Shown one piece after another: positions 13,151 through 23,810 of a stretch of 64,000 nucleotides of DNA (positions are counted from its first letter, which is position 1; each line of letters begins with the position of its first letter). This DNA comes from Rhizophagus irregularis. Lineage: Eukaryota; Glomeromycota; Glomeromycetes; Glomerales; Glomeraceae. The stretch is taken from positions 186,001 to 250,000 of the forward strand of contig NC_089444.1 in NCBI RefSeq assembly GCF_026210795.1, written 5' to 3'. Below the pieces are notes generated by a model that was not told where the DNA came from, did not search any database, and worked only from the letters and a program-made list of their open reading frames with translations. Both the position numbers and the translations under genes were made by a program.

Positions 13151-13971
13151 TAAGTATTAAAATAAATACTGCATCATATTTTATTGATAACAACCCTTCT
13201 AGTAGATGTCAATTTCCCTTTCTCATAAAACACTGATTTTAATTCTTAGTTAAACATTTGACCAATTTGGACATTGGCTTAATACAACATAACCAAAAAT
13301 ATTTGATTAACTATAATACATCTTTAAATTCTTCTCGACCAATCAATGATTGAAGAGTATGAATAGTAAGAATAGATTTCATTCCTTTACCTTTGTAAAT
13401 AATTTTTTATTTTTAATGATTCTCAGTACTAATTACCTTACATAATTATCTCAATTTAAATCCATTATTGGCTTTGGTGATCCAGGGGCGGAGTCCCTGG
13501 TGTTTAGACTGTATATTTAGAAATATTTATGATATTAGCTCTTGAACAAAGTAGTCCCAAATAGTAAAAGTTGTACTTGAAATTAAAAAAGAAACACCAT
13601 TATCTATATAGTCAAATTTGAAATATATACAGTATTAGATTACACTGTTAGTCTAACTTATCATAGAAATCAAAAAAGATGATATAAGTAAGAAATTGGA
13701 TTGGAAAGGAGCAAAAGGAAGAGATATTCTAAAGAATAATGTATAGATGTTTTTTAAATGTACTGTACTGTATCGTCCGATTAGAAAATATTGATAATTT
13801 ATTTGTTTAATGTTTTTTAATATATGGCACAGACCTTGTCGAAATACATATTGATAATTACACTTATAATGTCTTATCTACTACTAACTACTATACTATA
13901 CAATGTGCTTCAACTTTTTCGAAATTAATTTTAGCCTTAAATAAATCTTTTATCAATTTCATATATATTAT
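13151..13971. other. AT-rich intergenic, no gene supported
   Basis: Nothing coding is seen. A short GC-richer palindrome (CCAGGG around 13483, CCCTGG around 13494) may be the terminal hairpin of an old element, but no flanking ends could be identified. Confidence 0.5.
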
Positions 13972-14079
13972 TCACGTTCCAGATTCTTCTTGTACTCCAC
14001 ATTCTTCATTTTTACCGTAAGTAACTTGACTCCATACCTTTAATCTATTGTCTTCTGTTACTAATTGTGAGACATACAT
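13972..14079 (-). other. Possible short coding remnant
   Basis: A 35-codon frame starts MYVSQLVTEDNRLKVWSQ and ends at a TGA. Its amino acid composition is coding-like, in contrast to its AT-rich surroundings. No domain is recognised and there is no convincing upstream exon. It may be a terminal exon or debris of an accessory gene. Confidence 0.25.
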
Positions 14080-14456
14080 TATTTTGTAGACTTTAAACTT
14101 GTAAACTTTAGTAGTAAATATTTTCAGTTAAGATTTCATCAATGGTTATGAACCCTCCGTCTACTACGTTCATCATTATCGTTTAAACATAATAGAGCGT
14201 CCAATAACCATATATTTCGCTTATTATTAGCAAACATAAATATTTCTTTGAATATACAACCATTAAACCAAAAATCTCTTTAAATTGATTCTATCTTTAC
14301 CTTCATTACTTTTCCTAAATCTCCTTCATGATTTTACTTAAAATGCTAATACACATGTCAGGATCATGACGCTAGGCTTCAAATATGTGTAAATTAAAAT
14401 AAACATTAAAATTTAAATAAAACATAAAAGGTTTTTAATATATAATTAAGTACCTT
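14080..14456. other. AT-rich spacer, no gene supported
   Basis: Lies between the short remnant and the kinase remnant. No frame with coding character was found in it. Confidence 0.4.
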
Positions 14457-14975
14457 CTATAACGATCTTTTCATAACCTCGATAGTACCATGTGTTGGAA
14501 AAATCTCTCTACCGCCGGCAATCACATGATCTGAAATTTTATCAATTTCAAAATTTTCGTATGGATTTTTACTAAAAGCCAATTCATTCCAAAACTGAAA
14601 TTTTCACACTTGTGATCATAGCGGCGTCCATTATCTTTTAATTTTTCAGGAGCGAGCCAACGAACGCGTTCAGGTTGAGATCCGATTGTCGTGGTTGCAT
14701 CATGTTTTTCACGCGAAGTTCCGAAGTTGGCAAGTTTTGCTAAATTGCTTTCTGTTACCTTTTTTTTTAGAAAAAAAGAAAGTATAATAATTTAGGAAAT
14801 ATTTTTATTCGTAATAATTATTATTTTATACGTACCATTATATTTTCGCATTCAAAACATGGTAAAGAAAATAAATGAAAAAATTCTCGTTTAGATAAAA
14901 ATGTAACACGTACATTATTAATACCTAATGCATTCAAATACGCAATACCACGACAAATATGAAGTGCGAAATTTA
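14457..14975 (-). pseudogene. Protein kinase remnant (C-terminal lobe, degenerate)
   Basis: Exon 14971-14837 reads NFALHICRGIAYLNALG then CECENIM around the catalytic loop. A GT-AG intron of about 77 bp follows, and the next exon from 14758 reads VTESNLAKLANFGTS, then VRWLAPEKLK and DHKCENFSFGM, the DFG-like, APE and F-helix regions of a tyrosine-kinase-like fungal kinase. After SFGM the frame shifts and continues NELAFSKNPYENFEIDKI to a stop at 14457. The catalytic HRD/HxD aspartate is missing (PCFECEN stands where HxDLRxEN is expected) and DFG is NFG. The N-lobe is absent: the RING-like remnant begins where it should be. This is a dead, truncated member of the kinase expansion. Confidence 0.7.
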
Positions 14976-15666
14976 ACTAAGAAATATAAGATGCGTGTTA
15001 AATTTACATAAATCGAAGATATAGAGAATAATTTCAGAAAGTCGAGTAGTGTCGGAAGATGACTCCCGGACAAGCTTTTTTAAAATGTTAAGAGTCCTCT
15101 GGTTGACCATGTTTCTTAAATTTTTTTCTGGAGGAAGAGTCTGTATCTGGCCCCAAGGGGACCTCTTCATTAGCCCGTTTTTTACCCTTATTGCTAGAGG
15201 AAGCAGAACCGGTTTTCTTGGGCTGAGTTGATTCTATTTCCCCATTATCATAATCATTATTCTGTTCTTCATCTACGTCCATTTTTGATCCTGTTCCTCT
15301 AGTACCCTTCTTCTTGCGGAGTTTGTGGAGTTAATTCCTCCGGTCGGTTAATACTCTCAACATTTTTCCCACGATCGGGGAACAGGCACACATAATTCGA
15401 CGAAGAAAGTAAAAAACGGTTCTCAATACATACTCTATGATACACATATCCACATTCAAGCAAGGTTAGTGCCTTAAGAGAGTCTGAAAAAAGACTGTTA
15501 TTGCATTCCGGACACAGCGCTAGCTCCGTAATTTCCATATCTTTGACAAGGTTATCTCCGAGATTCTTCAGGATATTATAAGCAAGAGTCTTGACTTGAT
15601 AGATTCCGGATTATTGCTTTTTTCTTCCTCCTGTCTCGGCTCATCGATATGTTCTGAATTCGACAT
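14973..15666 (-). pseudogene. RING-like zinc-finger protein gene broken by frameshifts
   Basis: Three to four frames on the minus strand follow one another as a single disrupted protein. MSNSEHIDEPRQEEE (start 15666) shifts near 15600 to YQVKTLAYNILKNLGDN, leading into MEITELALCPECNNSL and LLECGYVYHRVCIE, a RING/zinc-ribbon-like Cys/His pattern. A second shift near 15310 leads to MDVDEEQNNDYDN with a Ser/Lys-rich tail (GKKRANEEVP). A third, near 15085, leads to LKKLVRESSSDTTRLSEII. I recall similar intact proteins in Rhizophagus, but this rests on memory. Function would be an E3-like zinc finger at best; this copy is not translatable as one protein. Confidence 0.6.
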
Positions 15667-16507
15667 ATTTGAACCTTGGATGAGAAGGTGGAAACCTGGT
15701 CTGTTTTTATAGCGCTGGTAAATGTCCAGGAGAAAGTGATTCCCGAATCTTTGCTAACCCCCCTTGCAAATTAATGAAGATGGGCAAAAGATACACTTCC
15801 TCATAACCTATATGCACCAAAAAACATTGACTTAGTAACTTTATAGGAAATTTATGCTGTCGTTGACTCTAACAAACCTTGGAAATTCTGTACGAAAAAT
15901 GGTGTTAGTTTGCAACCGAAATATTTCACCTTACGTAATTTCTTGTCCAGAACTTTTGCCTCCAATATTTTTCGCCAGAGCCTCTTCATACTGTCTGAAC
16001 ATAGTAAACATGCGCTTATTTTCTAACTAATTTATTTTAGTTTGGAAATCTTTCGTTAGAAAAAGATAGTACGATAATCGCATTTTATTGGGAAATAAGT
16101 ACAATTTACAAATATTATAGTCACACGAAAAATGGATTATCAAATTTTCTATTTAGATAATCCAACTAAACAAAACATCGCTAAAAATTATTCCAGCTTT
16201 GGTGAAAAAAATACAGTATTTGCAGATAAAAATTGAAAAAATATCGGTATAAATACCGATAATAATATTCCTAATTCCTATAACTATTAAAATACATAAA
16301 AAAATAATATAATAATAATCGATATTACTCCACCGCAGTTTATTTAACAACATAATTATCTCGACAAAAAAAATCAGCGAATTTAATATCAATGAAAAAA
16401 ATCTTAATTTTTTATCGTCGTTTTTTGTAAGTAGTCGAACCAAGAGAAATAGTTACAACCAGGGCGCCCAGGTAGAGGCCACAGTAAATTAGCTTTTGAT
16501 TAATTTC
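15667..16507. other. Intergenic with a small coding-like fragment
   Basis: A minus-strand fragment from 16011 to about 15935 reads MFTMFRQYEEALAKNIGG and looks coding, but no partner exon is clear. An ORF at 16153-16443 (minus) is hydrophobic and begins with a non-ATG codon straight after a stop; I do not accept it as a gene. Confidence 0.35.
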
Positions 16508-16769
16508 CTAACGAAAAAGGTATGTTAAGAAGCGACGAAGGCGCTGAAATAATGTCAGTAAAATATTCTAAACAGAATACGTGTCTCCTAGCTAAACATA
16601 CCGATTTTTCGCGCCAAGACCTTTCTTTTACCACCATACCTCGGATAAAATGAATTTTTGAATTGTTATCTGGCAGGGCGTCAAATGCTCTTCTTTCTCG
16701 TCCGGTCAACTCATTAAAGACTTTTGTTTCTTCTCCATCGAAGCCTAGTTGTTGGGGGATGGTGGTCAT
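16508..16769 (-). CDS. Small two-exon protein, function unknown
   Basis: Exon 16769-16602 and exon 16543-16508 join in phase over a 58-bp intron with a consensus GTATGT donor and TTTCAG acceptor. The 67-residue product begins MTTIPQQLGFDGEETKVF, continues ELTGRERRAFDALPDNN, and ends in a basic helix-like stretch (KERSWREKSRLRRFLTYLFR). Unspliced, the frame would run 89 codons, but the donor is strong. A TATA-like AT-rich box lies about 65 bases upstream (16835-16844). No family is recognised. It sits among broken genes, so it could be the surviving 5' part of a longer one. Confidence 0.45.
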
Positions 16770-17444
16770 TTTAGCTGTTGTTGATAATTGAAAATTTGAG
16801 AGATGAATAGAATTGATAAGAGTTGAGAGATGATGTATAAATACAATCAGAAAGTCATATTATGTGAAACAATTACTACGCAGGATCATAATTGTTTGCA
16901 CAATTAATCAATAAATATATCATGATCTATTTAATTGTCAAGGAGTAAACTTATTTTATTACTTGCTTATTTTAATTGTGAAAATATATTTTTAATGAAA
17001 AGGGCCGGCGTCGGCTAAACTATTAAAATAAAATAATGGAACCTTTCACCCTGAAGATCATGATGAATATGTTAAAAGGATAAAGAATAACAATATGTTC
17101 GCTTCGACTTTGAGCATCTATAGAGCAGGAACAATCAATTAACATCATTTTAAGTCATATGTTGCACAGCTCTATTATTTCGGCAAGAATTTTTCCGATA
17201 TCAATATATCATACTGCGCATTTTAGGTGATCGATTTAGCAAATACTCGATCTGCCTTTCTGAAAACATAATTTTAACATATAAGCCACATGCAATTACG
17301 AATTCAGGTACTACCGTACTAGCCACATGATGTTAAGTTGTTATAAGGATTAATCAAGATTAAAGTGTTTTCGATCAATACACTCTTTAAATTTATATAT
17401 CTTCTGAGGAATAGTGATTTCCGGATTCTCATCACATCTTTATA
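16770..17444. other. Intergenic, no gene supported
   Basis: AT-rich with no supported frame. It includes the presumed promoter of the small minus-strand gene ending at 16508. Confidence 0.4.
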
Positions 17445-17862
17445 CTAGCTAGTATTATGAAGCCGATGTTGTGCCTCTTGCACTTCTAATGCCATTCGAT
17501 GATGTCGGAAGAAAGCATCAAGTTCTAATCCCTTCATAAAAGATGGCCGATATTCAACTAGGGATTCCTCTCCAAGCAATACTTACGATTCTTCTTTGAC
17601 TATAATTCTTTTTTAAGTTCTTGTTCCAATTTCACCAACTCTCTAAGTCCAGCATTCTCGGCCGGCAACAGTATCTGTCCTATTTTTCTCCAGCTCTTCG
17701 ATTCTAGCCTTAAACTCAGATTTTTTTTAGCATCACGCCTGGTATATTCCTACATATTCTCAATATCAGCTTTATCGGCCTTAGTCTTAGAATTCTTAGC
17801 CTCAAGCCCAATGACGCGCTGTCTCAATACTTCGTGCTCGGATGGGTTAACTTCACTAACTG
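17445..17862 (-). pseudogene. Coiled-coil plus nuclease-like C-terminus, gene remnant
   Basis: On the minus strand the frame from 17862 reads VSEVNPSEHEVLRQRV and GLEAKNSKTKADKADIEN, a heptad-like coiled coil. After frame changes it continues KSEFKARIEELEKNR and ENAGLRELVKLEQELKKEL. The last part reads EYRPSFMKGLELDAFF and RMALEVQEAQHRLHNTS before a TAG at 17445. The motif A(L/I)EVQ in this context resembles C-terminal PD-(D/E)XK-like segments of Glomeromycotina hypothetical proteins (E and Q of the active site); this is recalled, not searched. Several stops and shifts make it a remnant. Confidence 0.5.
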
Positions 17863-18485
17863 ATATGATTGATGATAATATTATACAGAAATATTTAATG
17901 TTATGTGGCAAATGTAAAAACGTTTTATTAATACAAGATAAAAAATAAATACAAATGTTCGGGACGTATTTTAATTCTGGAAACATTGTACCAGTTATAT
18001 TGAATAAGGCCGTTCTATCTTTTCAATTTTGTAAGAGGAGTACTGACCACTGTCGATTCATCTTGCACTTGATTCGTTTTTTTGATCTGGACATTTTAGT
18101 TGCACGCTACTAGAGGGTTTATATAATCCTTGATCACTATCGAGCTATCTTGAACTTAAATACTCCATCATCATCATCATCATCCGCATTCGGTGCTTCA
18201 TTTTCTTGGTGATCTGATTCTTCTCTTGATATAAAAATCGTCAACATTATTAATCTTTATTTGAACTAGGAGAGATGGTATAACATCAATTTCCACATCA
18301 TCATCATTACACTAGAAATAACGATAGAGTTTTTCTTAGTTGTTAATATTTCAAATTTTGGTATTTTATGATTAAATCATGTTGATTGATGTGGAAAATG
18401 TATGTTGTGAAGTGCTACTATACCAGTTGCAAGAAAATTTTCGGGAATCGTAAATTTGAAAAATTGATTTCCTTTTAGGGTGACA
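17863..18485. other. Intergenic, acid-rich fragment only
   Basis: Holds a minus-strand fragment with a run of Asp codons (about 18170-18235), probably debris. No gene is supported. Confidence 0.4.
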
Positions 18486-18514
18486 CTAGCTGTAGCCTGT
18501 TGCGTTGCAACAGG
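18486..18514 (-). mobile_element. Helitron-like 3' terminus (minus strand)
   Basis: Read on the minus strand, a perfect 8-bp-stem hairpin (CCTGTTGC / GCAACAGG, 18514-18496) is followed at about 10 bases by CTAG and then T (CTAG at 18489-18486). Hairpin plus CTRR before a T is the hallmark of a Helitron 3' end. The 5' TC end was not located; the element would extend to higher coordinates. Confidence 0.55.
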
Positions 18515-18975
18515 GTTAAATCAATATAACAATATTTTTTGTTTTATATTTAGATAAATTAGATCTTATATAATATTATAACCCGGTCTGATATTGGCAA
18601 ATCTGTAGGTAAAATTATTATCCGAAGCAAAGCGAAGGACATTATAGGTATTTTATGTATGATACTATGATTTCCGTTTGTCACGCGCGTCAGCCGCGTC
18701 ACTGTCGCCAGCAACAGGCTGACCAAAATAATCTATAAAATAAACCTCAGTATCACTTATAAATATAAATATAAAATTTGCGTGATAATTCAATTTTTTC
18801 AAGAAAGAAATTCGAGAAAATTTTATATAAAGACTTGTCAAGAGAAGATGGACCTAAAAAAGAAGATAAAGAAGACCTAAAAAAAGAAGACAAAAAAAAG
18901 AAGACACATATTCATTATTTACTTTTTAATAATCAGGTAAAGCCTTGTTTTAGCAATGTTTTATTTTGTGTGAAG
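18515..18975. other. Possible Helitron body, no gene supported
   Basis: Contains GC-richer short palindromes (about 18620-18640 and 18680-18720) and a Lys/Asp-rich reading frame (18778-18978) that looks like low-complexity translation rather than a gene. It is probably part of the element that ends at 18486. Confidence 0.35.
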
Positions 18976-19945
18976 TGACTAATAAATAATTTAGTATATT
19001 AATTGTTATCATCGTTATTTTTTTAGCATGTAAAATCTCACAGCATTTGATTCGAAAAAATTTATACATGGAGAAACATTTATGATGTGTGTAATCTTAT
19101 GCTAAGCTAACGAATCACCATTAGCGCCTGTAACCGCATCTCTAATCATTTCTGCTGGCTTTTCAGCTTTATGGGCCAATCCATAGGCAAGTATAGATAA
19201 TCTTGTTTCCTAAAAGAATTTAAATATTTGTTCAAATATTAAATCTAAATTTGTGCATCATCAACAGAAAAGACATTCGCGATTTCATTATCGATATTTT
19301 CAACAGTAATATTTTCATTATTAATTTTTTTTTTTAATTAGGTACCCCAATTGAGATATGTTTTGGACAAAACCAGAAAGAAATACAGCTAAATTTTTTG
19401 ATGTAAGTATATTTTATAATTTTTAATAATTATATGAATATTCTTGTTTGTGATAATTAATTTCTATAAAATTTTATATACTCTGCCACATTAATTTTAG
19501 CTTGTTATTAAATAATTTTTAAATGATATCGTATTACATTCGTATTACAAAATCTTATCGCACACACATAATCGACACATAATCGAAAGATACGTCCAAG
19601 TCACATGTTGAATGGAGAATATACATAACAGAATTGGAATAATTCTATATATCTTTCTTGCAGAATAATACATAACTTCAGTCTAGCTGGAAAGTTAAAT
19701 TTTGACGAGAATCTCAAAGAATTCTATAGGTACTATTTGTCAATTAGTAAATCTAGAAAGGAAAAATAACCAGCAGAAATGATTAGATATTTTTTATATT
19801 TGTCAGTTGCATTTACAGACGCCAATAGTGATTTGTTATCCAGCATAATATTACACATATAAATATTTCTCCATGTATAAATTTTTTGACATGCTGAAAA
19901 AATAACGATGATAACAATTAATATACTAAATTATTTAGTTAGTTA
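18976..19945. repeat. Long imperfect inverted repeat (arms about 18976-19165 and 19777-19945)
   Basis: The left arm (for example TTTAGTATATTAATTGTTAT, then AAATTTATACATGGAGAAA) recurs in reverse complement in the right arm. The similarity extends inwards over about 170-190 bases and includes the coding-like end CCAGCAGAAATGATTAGA in both arms. The arms could fold into a large hairpin. It may be a foldback element or an inverted duplication of the end of one gene. Confidence 0.6.
19102..19209 (-). pseudogene. C-terminal exon of an unknown protein (one copy in each arm of an inverted repeat)
   Basis: From a TTTTAG acceptor at 19210 the frame reads ETRLSILAYGLAHKAEKP and AEMIRDAVTGANGDSLA, then TAG. 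A second copy in opposite orientation (about 19768-19860, plus) reads PAEMIRYFLYLSVAFTDANS and is degraded. An upstream piece (about 19320-19260, minus: NITVENIDNEIANVFSVDD) may be the previous exon, but its donor is unclear. No function is recognised. Confidence 0.4.
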
Positions 19946-20320
19946 AATCGCCAACGGTTGGTGTGCAGAAAGTAAGTTTTATTAATAGTAGATAAAAGTA
20001 CTATATCTCCCCAAGTTCATATAACGATAAATGAAATACTTTCAAAGTCTCTTTAAATGAAATTGAATAACCAATAAAATAAAAGTTTTCCCTTCCGGAA
20101 CTGATAAATATTTCTAAAATTATAAAAATTAAATTTTCTAATCGATCTAAGGTTATTCTGAGGATAATATACTGTATACTAGTATACTATGCATTATACA
20201 ACATCGGAGATATATACAGTAAAAAAAATTACCATGTACAAAGATTTGTTAAAGAAAGTGAAAATTATAATTTCAACAAGATGAAAAAGGAGTCGAGTAA
20301 TATGATTTAAAAGCAGGGAT
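19946..20320. other. AT-rich spacer, no gene supported
   Basis: No coding or element structure was seen in this stretch. Confidence 0.4.
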
Positions 20321-20460
20321 TAGGGTTTCGATCCGTTATCCGAATTAGAATCCGGATTAAAATCCGTATTTCGGATTTAGATCCGGATTAAGATTTGTAA
20401 TTCGGATTAAAATCCGGATTAAATTGTATTATCCGGATTAAATCCGAATTAGACTTATGA
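20321..20460. repeat. Tandem/palindromic ATCCGGATTA repeat
   Basis: The core ATCCGGATTAAA, which is itself nearly palindromic, recurs many times (for example 20351, 20372, 20384, 20407, 20432). A further isolated copy lies at about 20970-20990 after some 500 bp of AT-rich sequence with a short coding-like fragment (minus, MENNNIEIDLDNEEFPN at about 20875). The two repeat blocks could be the ends of a degenerate DNA transposon. Confidence 0.5.
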
Positions 20461-21723
20461 TAATTATATATCGAATATATTGAATAAATCATTTAATATA
20501 AATATATTATATATTATATAAGTTATTCTTTTATAATATTAGTATGCAATATAAATTTATTACACTTATATTTCTAATTATGCTTTCATCTTCTAAGTTA
20601 TTCCAATATGGCGCGAAAACTTCCATAGCTTTCACCATTAACATCAAAACATTTTGTAAAATAACTATGTGCGATACTTGTATTTTCTTTAGCACTGCCC
20701 TCTTTATAAATATTAATTTAAATTTTTATTCTTTTTAATAAAAAGAATTATTTTACAACCTTTTCTTCTAATTTCATGGGCAGTAGTCGCTAAATTTGTA
20801 ACTTAAAGGGCTTTGTAAACTTCTATTAGGAAATTCTTCATTATCCAAATCAATTTCAATATTATTATTTTCCATTGTTTACAATAACTTAAGTGAGACG
20901 TAAAGAATTTTGTTTACAAGTAAATAGTGATTATTAATATAGTAAATCAGTATTAAACTATTTATATACTAATCCGGATTACAATCCGAAATTATATCAA
21001 GGAAATAAATTCGAATAAAAGATGTTCTTAAATCTTAATAATAAAATCCTTAATAGTTTTTTAATTGTTTTTAATTGTTTTTAATTGTTTAATAGAAAAG
21101 AGTCGTTTTTTTATTTAATTTTTATTGTTTAATAATACAGTTAGCCATTTAATTTTTTACTGATAAATATATGATTGTGAACGCGTATGTGATCTCACAT
21201 TCTTAATAATATTTTAATATTTGAATAAATTACCATTATAAAAAATTGTCTTCTCTTTGCTTTCGCGAGTATATCAAACCCGTTCAGATATATTTACGAC
21301 AAAGGTATAATTTTTATCAATTCAGTAAGATTTTTAAATTTTTCAATAATTAATTATTTATTATTCAAGGAAACGATATTAAAAAATTAGCAAAAGAAAG
21401 TGGAACAAGTATGTAAAATTAACGGTTAATTATTTTTGTACATGTTTATGTCAATATATATTGATCGATATTCTTTTTTTTTTAGCACCAAAAAATCTCC
21501 CTATAATCGCGAAAAAGCTACTTTGGCCCTTAAAACTTTAAAAAGAGATAAAGATATGCCGGCTCTCGGTTTTCTCACAAACTTTCTATTTTTAAACAAG
21601 AAAAAAAATGTTATGTTTAAACAAATATTGCAAAAATTTATGCCAAGATACGTTCCAAGTCGGGTTCAATGATGTTGTGACCGCTTCAGGCCTTCGAATT
21701 GGAGTTCCAGGTCAAACGGAATA
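20461..21723. other. AT-rich, only fragments
   Basis: Minus-strand fragments near 20760-20880 (MENNNIEIDLDNEEFPN; ATTAHEIRRKGCKII in another frame) look like transposon debris. Near 21480-21672 (plus) a frame reads TKKSPYNREKATLALKTLKR and may be an exon of the unit that follows, but no consistent splicing was found. Confidence 0.35.
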
Positions 21724-22231
21724 GAGCTCGAAAAATGTAATCAGACCCCGCAGGAAGATGACGATAATTATATATCTGATAATATTAGACCAATAAAAAA
21801 GTCAAAGACTACGTCGACTACGTCAAAACAAAAAGCTACTCAAGATATTGAAGCAATTATCACGAACCTTACAACTAATGGTGCGAGAAACTATAATAAT
21901 GTTGTATTTACATTTCCAAATGGCGGTAGTATTGGAGCATGGAAACAACAGATAAATGCAAACATACCATGGTATGAATCATAACTGATTTCATGTTTTT
22001 CAGATTCTTTAGTATCAACTTAATTCATTCTCCTTTTCATTTGCCAAAGGGTACGAAATCAACTGGGAGTTCCAAATGTCATAATAACAGTCACAAGAAT
22101 CAATCGAGACACGGGAATACCGTCATCTGCATATGACTTCTCAGAAGTCTTGTTTCCAATATTTAAGTTTAGACAAAGACTGCTCCATATTATCTGGCTT
22201 CGAATATGTAGGCAGAATAGAATTTATTGAT
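21724..22231 (+). pseudogene. Unknown lineage-specific gene, partial or degenerate
   Basis: A plus-strand frame from 21724 reads ELEKCNQTPQEDDDNYISDN, then a Thr/Ser/Lys stretch, ATQDIEAIITNLTTNGAR and VVFTFPNGGSIGAWKQQI. A GTATGA donor near 21973 and a CAAAG acceptor near 22048 join in phase to VRNQLGVPNVIITVTRINRD and AYDFSEVLFPIFKF. After that the best continuation (DKDCSILSGFEYVGRIEFID) needs a frame change near 22175. The frame upstream of 21724 is closed. The composition is clearly coding. I do not recognise the family; a frameshifted gene or unresolved extra introns are both possible. Confidence 0.45.
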
Positions 22232-22240
22232 GTGTGTTCA

Positions 22241-23537
22241 TATGTCTAACTTCTATACAATATATACCGGCATGAGGATCATAAATCAAAATTGACCACA
22301 TTTTAATATGTAAAACTAAATATCACGCTAATTTCCGGTCTCATATAGATAGCCGGAAAATTTCTAATTTTAGTTTAAAATAATTAAAAATAGTGAGTGA
22401 CACGCTCCACCATTTATTTCTTGAGAAGGGTAACCCTATTATTTCCAATTCCCCATGAAATAAATAATATATGAATAACCTTTCCTTTAAATTTATATAT
22501 AAGTACTGTATGAATTTTTAATTTATTATAATGATTGCTTCACATAAGGGGAAATAAGGGAAGTGACATTTTTTGCTAACTGCTGCTAATATAATAATTG
22601 TATTGTATTAAAAAAAAAACATTTATTTTTTATTGGATTAATTGTTACATGCAGTTATTTAATTTATAATTATAAAAGAATTAATTATTACAGAATTTAT
22701 TTACAATTTACTAAACATTTAGAATAAAAACTATCAAAAATGATTTTGACTATTTAAATTCTCATTATAAATAAATTTTGTTTCATATTAGAACTCTAAT
22801 TAGTAAATAGCAACAAAAAAATTTATATAAAAAATAAAAAAGCCTATAGAACATTTTTTTTTAATTAATATAATAAACATAATTTTATTAACGTTACTTA
22901 ACATTAAAAGTATATTTATATTTAAATAAGGAAATTTGTTTGTTTAAAAAAACGTTTTGGAGCGTTCTTTAACTATTTTAATAAAAAACGTTGTGAAACA
23001 TTTTTCTATTCACTACTTTTAATTCTATTTGAAATAATAAAAATTAATTTATAAAATATATTTTAAATTAACTATATATCAGATATTCTATACAACCCAA
23101 ATAATTCTAATAAAAAATTTGAGTGTAATTTAATGTACTTTTTTAATTATATGGTGTCTTATTCATAATTCCTTTAATAAATGATATTTGTCTAATAATT
23201 TTTATTTTTTTATTATCTTTATTTTATTATTGTTTACTATGTTAAAGTTCTGGTCCAAATTTCGAAATCTTTGCTTGCATTGCATTGTTGAGCAGTACAC
23301 CGAAAATTTAAATTATTCTTCTTGCCGTCCATCCTCAAAAATCTACCCAGCTCCTTCCAGTCATTGCGTGGTAATATTCATTACCACGCCTTTACATTAT
23401 TTTTTGCTTTATAAATAAGTCTTGAAATTAAAGAGACGCTCTTTTTTCATTTGTATTTATATTATCATGGGCTAAATCTTAAAAATGCGCTAAGAAATTA
23501 TATAATACAAACTGCTGTTAGAAATATTCCAATAATA
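22241..23537. other. AT-rich gene desert
   Basis: Extreme AT-rich sequence without coding structure. Confidence 0.55.
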
Positions 23538-23810
23538 TTACAATAATGTTGTAAAGCAAAGTTCAAGTATTAACTTTGAAATAGTACCCGTTATAATAAC
23601 CAATAAGGCGACGATTTCCCGACGATTCCCCACTATATTGTTTTGTTGAGAAAGTGGAATTCTTGCCAATCGATTATCAAACTCTGTTATACCATTTGAG
23701 CCACACCATTCCGTCAGTAATTCCCGTGTATATTCGACTTGGTATTTAAATAAACCCAAGTCCAAGTGATGCATCCGATCAGGCATACAAGCCTGATATG
23801 CCCTCCTATT
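23538..23810 (-). pseudogene. Plavaka-like transposase fragment
   Basis: The minus-strand frame reads AYQACMPDRMHHLDLGLF, then YQVEYTRELLTEW and NRLARIP. The PDRMHHLDLGLFKYQ segment is, as I recall, conserved in the CACTA-related Plavaka/KDZ-like transposon proteins common in fungi, where it is followed by PRHPG and KVM(V/F)F segments. Here the tail (SQQNNIVGNRREIVALLVII) is scrambled and then stops. No ends of an element are visible. Confidence 0.5.

Noticed and set aside
13480-13500. GC-rich palindrome as a Helitron 3' hairpin
   Set aside because: No CTRR plus T end at the right distance on either strand.
16153-16443. Hydrophobic 96-codon frame that could be a membrane protein
   Set aside because: It starts at TTG immediately after a stop, has no ATG near its beginning, and its composition is what AT-rich DNA yields by chance.
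18778-18978. Lys/Asp-rich ORF
   Set aside because: Low-complexity A/G-rich sequence next to a Helitron end, with no start context or homology that I recognise.
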